From assembly GCA_902464015.1 (NCBI GenBank), contig CABQHM010000031.1, forward strand, positions 1 to 40,337: 40,337 nucleotides of DNA, read 5' to 3'. Below, one piece after another: positions 8,399-16,676 of this stretch. The DNA comes from an uncultured Coriobacteriales bacterium. Its GTDB lineage: Bacteria; Actinomycetota; Coriobacteriia; Coriobacteriales; UMGS124. The notes below the pieces were generated by a model, which saw only the letters and a list, made by a program, of their open reading frames with translations, did not search any database and had not been told where the DNA came from. Each line of letters opens with the position of its first letter. Positions within the stretch are counted from its first letter, which is position 1. Made by a program: the position numbers and the translations under genes.

Positions 8399-9994
8399 AT
8401 GAAACCGCAAGGTATCCGAGACATCATCGGCCCCATCATGGTGGGACCTTCGTCATCGCACACCGCAGGAGCTCTGAGAATCGCAAGCATGGCACGCAGC
8501 CTGCTTGCAGGCGAGCCCGTGCACGTCAAGTTCACGTTGTACGGATCGTTCAGCCAGACCTACAAGGGGCATGGCACCGACAAAGCCCTGGTCGCAGGCA
8601 TGCTTGGCATGCACACCGATGACACGCGCATCGCCACGTCCTTCAGCGAGGCGCGCTCGCAGGGCCTCGAGTTTGAGTTCGTGTGCGACCCGGTCACCAA
8701 GACCGACCATCCCAACACCGTCGACATCGAAGCGCAGGACGCAACCGGCATGTGCGTGAGCGTGCGAGGCGTCTCCATCGGCGGCGGTGCGGCGGAGCTG
8801 CGTCTGGTAGACGGGGTTGCGGTCAACATCACCGGCGAGAGCACAAGCCTCATCATCAGGCAAAACGACGAGCCCGGCGTACTCGCGCACGTATCGGGCC
8901 TTTTGGCGCAGGCCGGCATCAACATTGGCACGGTGTCGCTGTACCGCGACAGGCGCGGCGGCATCGCCATCGTGGTCATGGAGATTGACGGCGAGGTGCC
9001 CGAAGAGGTGGAGCGCACCATTGCGGAGTTCCCCGCGATTTTGAGCGTGCGCATCGTGCCGGCCGACAGCTCGCACCAGCGCCTTGAGCGCACAGCGCCC
9101 GACATCAGCGTCGAGGAGGCACTCGACGCATTTGCCCAGCTCGACTTTGCCAGCGCCGCAGAGATGCTGCGCTACTGTGACGAGAACGGCTGCACTCTGA
9201 GCAAGGCATTCATGCGCCGCGACGAGATGCTCTTAGCATGCAATGGAAGAAGTGCCGAAGGCACGCACGTCTATCTCGAGAAAGTGCTGCGTGTGATGCG
9301 CGAGTCGGTGCGCCCGCAGGGTCGCCCCACCATGGGCAGGCTCATCGGCGGAGAGTCACAGGCCCTCGACGCCCTCGAGGCGCATGGTGCCGGTCTGGGC
9401 ACGGCATGGGGGCGCCTGTGCTCCTACGCCACCGGCGTGCTTGAGACGAACGCCTCGATGGGCCGCATCGTGGCGGCTCCCACGGCAGGCTCGTCGGGCG
9501 TCATCCCCGCCGTGCTGCTTTACCTGCAGGAACAGTTCGGTTTTGACGACGATGCGCTCAAAGCGGGCCTCGTCAACGCTGCCGCCGTGGGACAGATCAT
9601 CGCACGAAACGCGACGGTCGCCGGTGCCGAGGGCGGTTGCCAGGCCGAGGTGGGGTCTGCGAGCGCCATGGCGGCGAGCATGGCAGTGGAGCTCATGGGC
9701 GGCACACCCGCCATGTGCCTGGACGCCGCAGGCATCGCGCTGGCAAACATGCTCGGCCTCGTATGCGATCCCATCGGCGGTCTCGTGGAGGCCCCCTGCC
9801 AGAAGCGAAACGCAAGCGGCGCCGCAAACGCGCTGGTCAGCGCCGAGATGGCCTTGGCCGGCATCCACAGCGACGCGCCGTTCGACGAAATCGTCGACGC
9901 CATGGCGAAGGTGGGTCGTTCGCTTCCCTATGAGCTGCGCGAGACGGCCTTGGGCGGCATGGCGGCGTGCCCGTCGTGCAAGAAATGCCGCTAA
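8399..9994 (+). CDS. sdaA: L-serine ammonia-lyase, single-chain iron-sulfur type
   Basis: Converts L-serine to pyruvate and ammonia with a 4Fe-4S cluster. In 531 residues it joins a beta domain (GPSSSHTAGALR near the N-terminus), an ACT-like regulatory domain (about 148-220, LIIRQNDEPGVLAHVSGLL) and an alpha domain. The alpha-domain cysteines at 414, 456 and 467 have the 42- and 11-residue spacing of the cluster ligands known from the Legionella enzyme. Cys530 is the penultimate residue, like the tail cysteine that occupies the fourth cluster position in that enzyme. The start at 8399 follows GAGGAGA. The gene ends 7 bp from the converging antiporter gene. Confidence 0.95.
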   Translation: MKPQGIRDIIGPIMVGPSSSHTAGALRIASMARSLLAGEPVHVKFTLYGSFSQTYKGHGTDKALVAGMLGMHTDDTRIATSFSEARSQGLEFEFVCDPVTKTDHPNTVDIEAQDATGMCVSVRGVSIGGGAAELRLVDGVAVNITGESTSLIIRQNDEPGVLAHVSGLLAQAGINIGTVSLYRDRRGGIAIVVMEIDGEVPEEVERTIAEFPAILSVRIVPADSSHQRLERTAPDISVEEALDAFAQLDFASAAEMLRYCDENGCTLSKAFMRRDEMLLACNGRSAEGTHVYLEKVLRVMRESVRPQGRPTMGRLIGGESQALDALEAHGAGLGTAWGRLCSYATGVLETNASMGRIVAAPTAGSSGVIPAVLLYLQEQFGFDDDALKAGLVNAAAVGQIIARNATVAGAEGGCQAEVGSASAMAASMAVELMGGTPAMCLDAAGIALANMLGLVCDPIGGLVEAPCQKRNASGAANALVSAEMALAGIHSDAPFDEIVDAMAKVGRSLPYELRETALGGMAACPSCKKCR

Positions 9995-10001
9995 GACTAA
10001 G

Positions 10002-11567
10002 CTAGTCCTGGTCGGAAGTCCGATCGGCAACCTGATCGCAGGCCTGGTCAGAGACCCGGTCGGACTTCTTTGAGATCGTCTCGGCGTATGCGTCACGCCT
10101 GGCAGCGCGTACGTTGGCATAGTCGCGGATGAGGCGCTCGCGCTCGGCTCCGGCACGCTCGGCCACCCACTCGGCATGGGCCGCATGGGCCTTGCGCGCC
10201 GCGGCAAGGTACTCCTCGCGAGCCGCAGCGGCCGAAGCATATGCCTCCTCCACCACGTTGTGGCCCATGGCAGCCCTGCCCTGGGCCTTCTCCATGTCGT
10301 GCACGAGCTTGCCGAGAACGACATGGTCATGCAGGATGTGACGCGCGTCGGCCGGGGTGGCGCCCGCCTCCTTGGCTGCATCAACGAGGTGCATGTCGGC
10401 AAGACGCTGGCAAAGCATGGCAACGAGCGGCATCACGAGCACCGTCACGGCACCAGCAGCCATAAGGACAGAGGCGATCTCCTCGGTCATGGCGCCCGCC
10501 TGAACGGCAACGGACGTGACGGCAACGATGATAGGCAGCGCCGTGGTGCAGTAGATGGACACGGAGGCGCGGCTACCGCCCGCCATGTCGCGCGTGCCCT
10601 TAGCCATCGAGAGCGAGATGAAGATGGGCAGCGCCCTGATGACAAGCAGCATGAAAATGAAGCCCACGAGCAGCGCAGGCCTCAGCGCGATGGCCGTGAG
10701 GTCGATCTTTGCTCCGGAGACTACGAAAAACAACGGGATGAAGAAGCCATGCGCCATGCCTGTGAGCTTGGGCTCGAGCGTCTCGTTGTCCTCGGGCACG
10801 AGGTAGTGCAGGACAAAACCGGCGGCGAAGGCGCCCAGGACGAGGTCAAGCTCAAATATATCGGCAAACGCGAGCAGGGCCACGAGCAGCAGCACGGTAA
10901 AGCGCACGTAGGTCTGCGAGGTGGTTTGGGCGCCCTCCGTGATCCAGGTGTAGATTTTGCCGCTGAAGCGGTGCACACCCTTGGCAAACGCAGCGATGAG
11001 GACGCAGAGGAGCACAAGCCCAATGAGGATCGCCACACTGGCGACCTTGGCGCGCGTCGTGAGCAGCAGCGCCATGGCGACAACGGGCCCCAGCTCGCCC
11101 CAGGTGCCGTACGCAAGGATCGAGTCGCCCACGCGCGTGCCCATGAGACCGCGCTCGGCCATGATGGGCAGCAGCGTGCCCAGAGCGGTGGTGGTGAGGA
11201 TGATGGCGATGGCAACGCCCTCGATACTGTTGAGCTTGGCGATACCCGTCGTGTAAATGAAGGCGGCTGCCAGGCCAAATGACACAAGCCAGGTGGCAAG
11301 GCCATGACGGCCCTGGGTGCCCACGATGGATTTGGGGTCGATCTCAAAACCCGCAAGCAGGAAGAGGAAGGCCAGGCCCAGTTCGGAAATGAACGAGATG
11401 GTCTGGTCGACAGCGATGACGTTTGCCATGTGCGAGCCGAGAAGTGCGCCTGCAAGCAACAGGAACACCGTCTCAGGCACGATGCGGCCGGGAACGGCGC
11501 GCGCCACAATGGGCACAAGCGCCGACACGAGCACGATGATGGCCAAGGAGAACAGATCTACAGACAT
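10002..11567 (-). CDS. Cation:proton antiporter (CPA2 type)
   Basis: Integral membrane protein of 521 residues with about 12 helices typical of the Na+/H+ exchanger (CPA2) family; FLFLLAGFEIDPKSI and the long SIEGVAIAIILTTTALGTLLPI segment are characteristic. After the membrane part comes a helical cytoplasmic tail of about 110 residues rich in Ala and Arg, without a TrkA-N nucleotide domain. The last ~22 residues are an odd S/C-D-Q/R repeat (DRVSDQACDQVADRTSDQD) whose DNA forms a long hairpin. The start at 11567 has no strong ribosome site. It may be transcribed from ridA through the structured leader at 11626-11701. The ion is unknown. Confidence 0.88.
   Translation of the reverse strand: MSVDLFSLAIIVLVSALVPIVARAVPGRIVPETVFLLLAGALLGSHMANVIAVDQTISFISELGLAFLFLLAGFEIDPKSIVGTQGRHGLATWLVSFGLAAAFIYTTGIAKLNSIEGVAIAIILTTTALGTLLPIMAERGLMGTRVGDSILAYGTWGELGPVVAMALLLTTRAKVASVAILIGLVLLCVLIAAFAKGVHRFSGKIYTWITEGAQTTSQTYVRFTVLLLVALLAFADIFELDLVLGAFAAGFVLHYLVPEDNETLEPKLTGMAHGFFIPLFFVVSGAKIDLTAIALRPALLVGFIFMLLVIRALPIFISLSMAKGTRDMAGGSRASVSIYCTTALPIIVAVTSVAVQAGAMTEEIASVLMAAGAVTVLVMPLVAMLCQRLADMHLVDAAKEAGATPADARHILHDHVVLGKLVHDMEKAQGRAAMGHNVVEEAYASAAAAREEYLAAARKAHAAHAEWVAERAGAERERLIRDYANVRAARRDAYAETISKKSDRVSDQACDQVADRTSDQD
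10015..10068. terminator. Coding hairpin between convergent genes
   Basis: A 13-bp stem (10015-10027 with 10056-10068, one G-U) encloses a second 6-bp stem (10032-10037 with 10046-10051). It lies inside the last codons of the antiporter gene, about 20 bp after the serine ammonia-lyase stop. It is well placed to end transcription of the plus-strand gene, although the T tract is interrupted (CTTCTTTG). Confidence 0.5.
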
Positions 11568-11625
11568 CGTTGTCCAAACCAGGCCCCAAGAGGCACCTTG
11601 AAAAACGGGGGTTCGAGATATGAGA

Positions 11626-11701
11626 ATCGCCGTGGCGAGGGGCGCAAGGACTAGGTGCACCAGAGTGCACGGACCCTCGCGGCGCTCCAAGCCACGGCGA
11701 T
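11626..11701 (-). other. Structured leader between ridA and the antiporter gene
   Basis: An 11-bp perfect long-range stem (11626-11636 with 11691-11701) encloses a 7-bp stem (GCGAGGG at 11635-11641 with CCCTCGC at 11674-11680). The centre has two GTGCAC sites. No U tract follows on the minus strand, so it looks less like a terminator than like a structured 5' leader or attenuator of the antiporter gene. I do not recognise a known riboswitch class. Confidence 0.45.
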
Positions 11702-11714
11702 GTTCTAGAAAACT

Positions 11715-12089
11715 TTAGGCCTCGGCGATGACCGAGATCTCCAGGACGCTGCCCTTGGGCAGGGCGGCCACCTGCACGCACTCGCGTGCGGGGTTGGAGA
11801 CGAAGTGCTTGGCGTACTCGGCGTTGACCTCGGCAAAGTCGGCCAGGTCGGTGAGGAAGACGGTGGTCTTGACGACCTTGTCCATGCCGCTGCCCGCAGC
11901 TTCGAGGATGGCGGCGATGTTCTTGGCGGCCTGGGCGCACTTCTGCGCAACCGTGCCCTCAAGCAGTTCGCCAGTCTCAGGCACGAAGGGCAGCTGGCCG
12001 CTCACGTACACGAAGCCGCCGGCCTTGATGGCCTGGGAGTAGGGGCCGATGGCCGCAGGGCCCTTGTCGGTGTGAATGACTTCAAGCAT
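11715..12089 (-). CDS. ridA: RidA family enamine/imine deaminase
   Basis: Small cytoplasmic protein of 124 residues that hydrolyses reactive 2-aminoacrylate-type enamines and imines, made for example by serine-degrading PLP enzymes. The full YjgF/YER057c/UK114 fold is present: GPAAIGPYSQAIKAGGFVYVSGQLP at the N-terminus and NPARECVQV with Arg102, the substrate-binding arginine, and Glu117 near the end. GGAGG lies 6 bp before the ATG. The iron-sulfur serine ammonia-lyase nearby also passes through an enamine, a sensible but unproven functional link. Confidence 0.93.
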   Translation of the reverse strand: MLEVIHTDKGPAAIGPYSQAIKAGGFVYVSGQLPFVPETGELLEGTVAQKCAQAAKNIAAILEAAGSGMDKVVKTTVFLTDLADFAEVNAEYAKHFVSNPARECVQVAALPKGSVLEISVIAEA

Positions 12090-12154
12090 GATGAGCCTCC
12101 GATAGTCGCGTGAGGTAAAACGTACAATTGCTGAGAATAGCAAAACCGCAGGCG

Positions 12155-13705
12155 CTAACGCCCAGCGTCAGCCGAGACGCCCAGCATCTCCAAGGCTTCA
12201 GCGCGCGTATGAACGTCGAGCTTCCCGTAAATGTGGCGCACATGCGTCTTAAGCGTGTTGTGCGACATGAAGAGCTCTCCCTCGATGGCGGGTGCCGTAT
12301 AGCCCTGGGCAAGAAGGGCAAGGATTTCCTGCTCACGAGGCGTGAGGCCCTTCTCCCGGGCTAGAGCGTCCATACGCTCGAGCAACTCGTCGCGAGGGCT
12401 CTTCACCTTGAAACCGCTTGCCGCATCAACACCGGACACGCCCCAGTCCGAGGTCACCGAGCGTTCGGTATGCCACAGCAGCACGCACCCTACCGTGGCG
12501 ACGAGACCGATGAGGCTGATAACCCAGAGCATCTCTTGACCATCGAGAATTCCCGCCGAACGCATCCAACGACGCAGCAGGATACCCGCGAGCATAGCCG
12601 CTTCGCTCGAAGCGCGTGCATAGGCGAAAACGCGCGCCGAGGGGATGGCATGGCGATAGCACACATTCGCCAGCATAAAGAGCACGAAAAGGGCAAACGC
12701 CACATACGCGAGCTTAACGAGGAACGACACGAGCATGCCAGCCGTGGAACCGAGCAATGGGATGACAGCAAAGAAGACGAGCGCAAGCGGAAGCGTGGCC
12801 CATGCGAAGAAGCGCACGTCAACGTTACCCTTGCGTAGAAAAAAGGCAGCCAGCAGCACGGTGCCCGAGACGACTGTGGCCAAAATGCGATGCGTGGCAC
12901 CCACTCCTTCCGCTTCAACAAGAAGCGAGCCCGCAAAACCCGAAGCAAACCCGGCAAGTGCCATAAGAACGAGCAGCTTCCAGGGCACCGGGTAGGAAAC
13001 GTCCATGGACATCCGGGTCGCACGTCCCGCCTCGCCACGCTCAAAACAGGCCTCCCCTGGCAAACGCGAGAGGGAAAGCGCGGCCATGACTCCCGAAACG
13101 GTGGGAAGCAGCGCTATGGCAACATTGGCGGCAGCGATATCGAGATGCGAGATGGCCAGAGAGATACAACCGGCAAAGACGCAGCCCGTGGCTCCAAAGA
13201 GAAGGCAGCGCGTATTACCGAGCTGGGCGTAGACCTCAGCCCAAAGCAGGAAGAGCACCGCGCCGCCCAGACCCGTGAGCATGCTGAGCACGGCTAGAAA
13301 TATTAAGCTCGAAGGAGACGAGGCCGCAAGAAACAACGTGACCACAAACGTGCCCATCGAGGTAAACGCGACAAGTCCACAGCACAGCCGGGGGTGTGAC
13401 GAGATGGGCCCGAACCGCCGGAGCAAGGCGGCGTACATCAAAAAGAAGCCGATATCGCCCACGCGCATACCGTAGTCGACGGTCATCTTGACAGCGCCCG
13501 CACCCATGCCCTCGGGAAGAAGAAAGACGCCCGGCAAATGGGTGCAGCACAACCAAGCGACAAGCACTCCCACACCGAGAAGCGACCACGGCAAGAGGGG
13601 TGCGCCGCGCCGCTGGCCATCTTCTGTATCGCCCAGCACCTCGAGCGGCTGGGAAATCATGGTCGCAGACGGCGCGTCTTGGGACTGTTTCGTCGAATAT
13701 GCCAC
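12155..13705 (-). CDS. LuxR-type regulator with a 12-helix membrane domain
   Basis: Protein of 516 residues. About 12 hydrophobic segments fill residues 25-425, followed by a LuxR/NarL-type HTH (TPREQEILALLAQGY, NTLKTHVRHIYGKLDVHTRAEAL). This membrane-anchored architecture is expanded in Eggerthellaceae, where such genes usually neighbour exported respiratory reductases. I chose the GTG at 13705, which follows GGGAG with a 7-bp gap. It is divergent from the Tat FAD reductase, with a 15-bp perfect palindrome at 13769 between them. Sensing the reductase substrate and activating that gene is the likely role (inference). Confidence 0.92.
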   Translation of the reverse strand: MAYSTKQSQDAPSATMISQPLEVLGDTEDGQRRGAPLLPWSLLGVGVLVAWLCCTHLPGVFLLPEGMGAGAVKMTVDYGMRVGDIGFFLMYAALLRRFGPISSHPRLCCGLVAFTSMGTFVVTLFLAASSPSSLIFLAVLSMLTGLGGAVLFLLWAEVYAQLGNTRCLLFGATGCVFAGCISLAISHLDIAAANVAIALLPTVSGVMAALSLSRLPGEACFERGEAGRATRMSMDVSYPVPWKLLVLMALAGFASGFAGSLLVEAEGVGATHRILATVVSGTVLLAAFFLRKGNVDVRFFAWATLPLALVFFAVIPLLGSTAGMLVSFLVKLAYVAFALFVLFMLANVCYRHAIPSARVFAYARASSEAAMLAGILLRRWMRSAGILDGQEMLWVISLIGLVATVGCVLLWHTERSVTSDWGVSGVDAASGFKVKSPRDELLERMDALAREKGLTPREQEILALLAQGYTAPAIEGELFMSHNTLKTHVRHIYGKLDVHTRAEALEMLGVSADAGR

Positions 13706-13768
13706 GGATGAGCTCCCTTTGTTGCACGATGCGCATTGTCGGCGCAAGTGTACGCACATTGCCCGCGC

Positions 13769-13783
13769 TTGAACAGTGTTCAA
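13769..13783. promoter_or_regulatory. Candidate LuxR operator in the 310-bp divergent region
   Basis: TTGAACAGTGTTCAA is a perfect dyad of 7-bp arms around a central G, 64 bp upstream of the regulator start and 233 bp upstream of the FAD reductase. It is the strongest symmetric site in this gap. A direct repeat GGGTGATT occurs at 13810-13817 and 13821-13828 (11-bp pitch, one helical turn). I see no strong standard promoter for the reductase. Confidence 0.5.
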
Positions 13784-14015
13784 TATCAAAAGACCAGCTA
13801 CATGGTAAAGGGTGATTCAGGGGTGATTGGTCTGTCACACTCATTTTTACTTCAAGTAGCCCGCCATCGCCCTGCGTTCAGCCTTTCACCACGAGCTCAC
13901 ACAGTGCACGATGGCTTTAGCGCCTGGCGAGGCGCGACCAGTCGACACAATGGCCGTGCATGCCAGGCAACCTGCAAATTGGTGCACGAGCACCGCAACC
14001 GAAAGGGATTCCGAA

Positions 14016-15617
14016 ATGGACATGACCCGCCGCAACTTCGTCACCGCCGCAAGCGCCGCCACGGTCGCCGCCATGGGCTCCTCCGTGGCTCTGGCCGAGA
14101 CCGCCCCCACCGAGACCGAGCAGGCCACCGGCGACACCCTGGAGGCCGACATCGTCATCGCTGGCGCTGGCGCGGCTGGCATGTTCGCCGCCGTTGAGGC
14201 TTGCCGTGCAGGCAAGAGCGTCATCGTCGTCGAGAAGGGCTCTTCCATCGGCATGGCCAACGGCGCCCTTGCCGGCGGTCCGTTCGTGGTCCAGTCCACG
14301 GCACAGAAGGAGGCCGGCGTCGACATCACCGTCGAGCATGCCTTCAATCACATCATGGACTGGTCGCACTGGTCGATCGTCGCCCCTGTTGTGAAGAAGT
14401 GCCTCGAGCTTTCCGGCGAGACCGTGGACATGTTCACCACCGAGTTCGGCATCGAAACTTACATGCGTCCCGACAACTACGGCTCGGGCTTCGACTCCGT
14501 GCGCATCGGCTTCGGCACGAAGGAGAAGGGCGTGCGCGGCGAGGACCGCTGGCTGCCCCTCGAGCAGTGGTGCGAGGAGCGCGGCGCCCAGTTCGTGTTC
14601 GACTGCGCCCTGGAGAGCCTCATCGTTGAGGACGGTGCCGTCATGGGTATGCACTGCGTCTACGGCGACGGCACCAAGGTAGACGTGCGTGGCAAGAAGA
14701 CCCTCGTGGCCACCGGCGGCTTCCTGGGCAACGAGGAGATGATGATCGAGCGCTACGGCACGAAGGTCAACGCCCTGGGCAACACCCTCTCCGACGGCAC
14801 GGGCATCAATTCCGTCGTGGCCGCAGGCGGCATGTACGGCACCCAGTGGGGCCTGTGCGGCAATGAGTTCACCGGCTCCTCCGACAAGGTGACCCCCGTG
14901 TACGACCGCAAGAACCCTGCCTTCTGCTGCGGCATCTACGGCGGCCTCATGGTCAACCACTTCGGCCGTCGCTTTGCCAACGAGGCCAAGTTCGCCAACT
15001 TCCCGCTGGCCATCGGCGGTGCCATCTCCCTGGTAGGCGGCACCTACTACTGCATCGTCGACCAGGCTTACGTCGATGCCCTTGAGGGCTCCAACGCCTA
15101 CGCGGTAAACGGCTCCGACGAGGAGAACTGGCCCACCGGCAAGATGACGCTCTCCAGCAAGACGCTCGAGGGTGTGCAGGCCGGCTTTGACACCGCCTGC
15201 GAGGAGGGCTGGTGCTACAAGGCCGACTCCATCGAGGAGCTGACCGAGGCCATCGCCTGCCCCGCCCTGGTAAAGACCATCGAGGAGTACAACGCCGACT
15301 GCGCCGAGGGCGTCGACAACTTCATGGGCAAGCCCGCCTCCTTCATGAACGCCATCGAGCAGGGTCCGTTCTATGCGCTCGAGTTCCAGCCCTCTGGCTG
15401 GACCTCCATGGGCGGCGTGAAGACCAACGACCGCCTGCAGTCCATCGACCGCACGGGCGCCGCAGTGCCCAACCTCTTCGTGGCCGGCGCCGACAACGGC
15501 TCCACCATCTCCACGCCCTACTGCGACTACGAGGGCACTTCGCTCATGACCGCTTACAACTGCGGCCGCCTGGCTGGCATGTGGATGAGCGAGGACATCG
15601 ACGCAGAGGCTGAGTAG
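14016..15617 (+). CDS. Tat-exported FAD-dependent reductase (fumarate reductase flavoprotein-like)
   Basis: Exported flavoprotein of 533 residues. The twin-arginine signal is TRRNFVTAASAATVAAMGSS with cleavage near ALA-ET. An FAD-binding Rossmann motif follows (IVIAGAGAAGMFAA, residues 47-59), and the FAD_binding_2 pattern continues with GGLMVNHFGRRFANEA and the C-terminal NLFVAGADNGSTISTPY. Such proteins reduce unsaturated or oxidised organic acceptors during anaerobic respiration. No haem-binding domain is fused, so electrons must come from a separate carrier. The substrate cannot be read from sequence. The start at 14016 is backed by GAAAGGGA and the Tat signal. A palindromic repeat begins at its stop codon. 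Confidence 0.9.
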   Translation: MDMTRRNFVTAASAATVAAMGSSVALAETAPTETEQATGDTLEADIVIAGAGAAGMFAAVEACRAGKSVIVVEKGSSIGMANGALAGGPFVVQSTAQKEAGVDITVEHAFNHIMDWSHWSIVAPVVKKCLELSGETVDMFTTEFGIETYMRPDNYGSGFDSVRIGFGTKEKGVRGEDRWLPLEQWCEERGAQFVFDCALESLIVEDGAVMGMHCVYGDGTKVDVRGKKTLVATGGFLGNEEMMIERYGTKVNALGNTLSDGTGINSVVAAGGMYGTQWGLCGNEFTGSSDKVTPVYDRKNPAFCCGIYGGLMVNHFGRRFANEAKFANFPLAIGGAISLVGGTYYCIVDQAYVDALEGSNAYAVNGSDEENWPTGKMTLSSKTLEGVQAGFDTACEEGWCYKADSIEELTEAIACPALVKTIEEYNADCAEGVDNFMGKPASFMNAIEQGPFYALEFQPSGWTSMGGVKTNDRLQSIDRTGAAVPNLFVAGADNGSTISTPYCDYEGTSLMTAYNCGRLAGMWMSEDIDAEAE

Positions 15618-15753
15618 GGCCGAGCGTCTCCCATAGGTGACAGATAAACCCTCCTGTGCTCAGACAGTCCTCGCCGCCTTTGGCGGCTGCGGAACTGCGC
15701 CAGGAGGGTCCTTTCGTTCCCTGCACGGTTACGGCAACGGGTCATGTTGTTGG
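15609..15753. repeat. Palindromic repeat, copy 1
   Basis: First of three ~140-bp copies. The core holds CAGGAGGGTCC facing CCCTCCTG, an inner GCCGCC-TTT-GGCGGC hairpin, and a shared tail ending GTTGTTGG. The outer left arm is degraded here (TGACAGATAA instead of GAACGAAAGG). The similarity to copy 2 starts with GAGGCTG-GTAG, so the repeat overlaps the last codons and stop of the FAD reductase. The hairpin may end its transcript. Confidence 0.85.
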
Positions 15754-15759
15754 ACACAG

Positions 15760-15774
15760 GCGGATTCAATCCGC
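15760..15774. promoter_or_regulatory. Short perfect dyad after repeat copy 1
   Basis: GCGGATT and AATCCGC pair exactly around one C. It lies between repeat copy 1 and the end of the first DUF4160 gene. It is either a small hairpin or a protein-binding site; nothing else is visible in 15754-15888. Confidence 0.35.
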
Positions 15775-15888
15775 AGAGGCAACGGCGCTTTGTTTTGCTC
15801 ACCCGCTTCGGAAATTCCCTCCAAGCGTCCGGAAGCACGCTGCACAGATGCTAGTGCAGTTATCAGGGGCAATCAATCAAGAAATCCG

Positions 15889-16167
15889 TTAGAGATAGAA
15901 CTTCGCCGGGCCGAATCGATCTTCCCATTGGGCGACAATCTCGGCGCTACGGGCCTCGGCAACTCGGATGACGTTGCGCAAAGCGCGTTCAGGAATGTTT
16001 GAGTTGTTGTTTGCAAGCAAGCACTTGCCAGCCGAGGTCACCCACACCTTTGTTGCATTTGCCGTTGGGCCACCTTCTGCAATATGGAAGTGAACAGGCT
16101 CGACTGGGCTGCCCTCGTTCGACCAAAAGAAAATCCAGTAAGGCCCAACTTTAAAGACCTGAGGCAT
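15889..16167 (-). CDS. DUF4160 protein, first pair
   Basis: Small protein of 92 residues with the DUF4160 core: GPYWIFFWSNEGSPVEPVHFHIAEG, where HFH is the family hallmark. The C-terminal half is helical (ALRNVIRVAEARSAEIVAQWEDRFG). I chose the ATG at 16167 because GGAGG stands 8 bp upstream; the in-frame TTG at 16173 is too close to that site. It overlaps the upstream gene by 17 bp. DUF4160 genes usually pair with a small partner such as DUF2442 and are suspected toxin-antitoxin-like modules without proven activity. Confidence 0.8.
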   Translation of the reverse strand: MPQVFKVGPYWIFFWSNEGSPVEPVHFHIAEGGPTANATKVWVTSAGKCLLANNNSNIPERALRNVIRVAEARSAEIVAQWEDRFGPAKFYL

Positions 16168-16423
16168 GCGCAAAACCTCCCTCGCGGGAGAATTCCAGAA
16201 TCAAGTGGGCAGTGGAGCGGATTATCTCTTCATAGCGCTCAAGCTCGGGAAGCGTAAAGCCTTCGACATTGTCCCAGCGATACCCCGGGATAGTACATCT
16301 CCCGCTGTGGAAGCAGTCTTCTTTATCGGGCTTTTCCACATAGACGTAGCATGTGCCGTCGGGATGCGCCTCTGAATGCGTGATCTCCGTCCCATCGGGT
16401 AACGTCATGAACGGATAAGCCAT
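16151..16423 (-). CDS. Hypothetical partner of the DUF4160 gene
   Basis: Protein of 90 residues, first gene of a two-gene unit. The N-terminal half is beta-rich (MAYPFMTLPDGTEITHSE, TCYVYVEKPD) and the C-terminal half a helix with LPELERYEEIIRSTAHLILEFSREG. GGAGG lies 6 bp before the ATG at 16423; the longer open frame lacks such a site. A -10-like TATACT lies at 16465-16470 on the minus strand. I do not recognise a characterised family; tight coupling suggests the two proteins act together. Confidence 0.65.
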   Translation of the reverse strand: MAYPFMTLPDGTEITHSEAHPDGTCYVYVEKPDKEDCFHSGRCTIPGYRWDNVEGFTLPELERYEEIIRSTAHLILEFSREGGFAHASGL

Positions 16424-16529
16424 GTCTTGCCTCCAAAGGACTTTGCTCTCCCTGAACATGGTCGAGTATAACCCATGGCCGCAAGTCACAGCTTCTTCGG
16501 TGGCAAAACTGCAGGGCATGGAAAGAGAG

Positions 16530-16671
16530 GCTGGGTAGCTCGTACGTCTCCCATAGGAACGAAAGGACCCTCCTGTGCTCAGACAGTCCTCGCCGCCTTT
16601 GGCGGCTTCGGAACTGCGCCAGGAGGGTCCTTTCGTTCCCCGCGCGGTTACGGCGACGGGTCAAGTTGTTA
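16530..16671. repeat. Palindromic repeat, copy 2 (intact)
   Basis: Best-preserved copy. A perfect 20-bp inverted repeat (arms 16556-16575 and 16620-16639) surrounds a 44-base interior with the GCCGCC-TTT-GGCGGC hairpin at 16592-16606. Shared flanks extend about 25 bp on each side. The structure resembles non-autonomous palindromic repeats (REP/MITE-like). The adjacent DUF2442 gene ends 6 bp to the right. Confidence 0.88.
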
Positions 16672-16676
16672 GGGCG

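Noticed and set aside
10002..11567. KefB-like potassium efflux assignment
   Set aside because: No TrkA-N nucleotide-binding domain or glutathione-site signature is seen, so only the general antiporter class is supported.
15554..15838. Similar minus-strand frames in all three repeat copies (NERTLLAQFRSRQRRRGLSEHRR-like)
   Set aside because: They are translations of the palindromic repeat itself, have no ribosome sites, and differ in flanks. The repeated peptide follows from repeated DNA.
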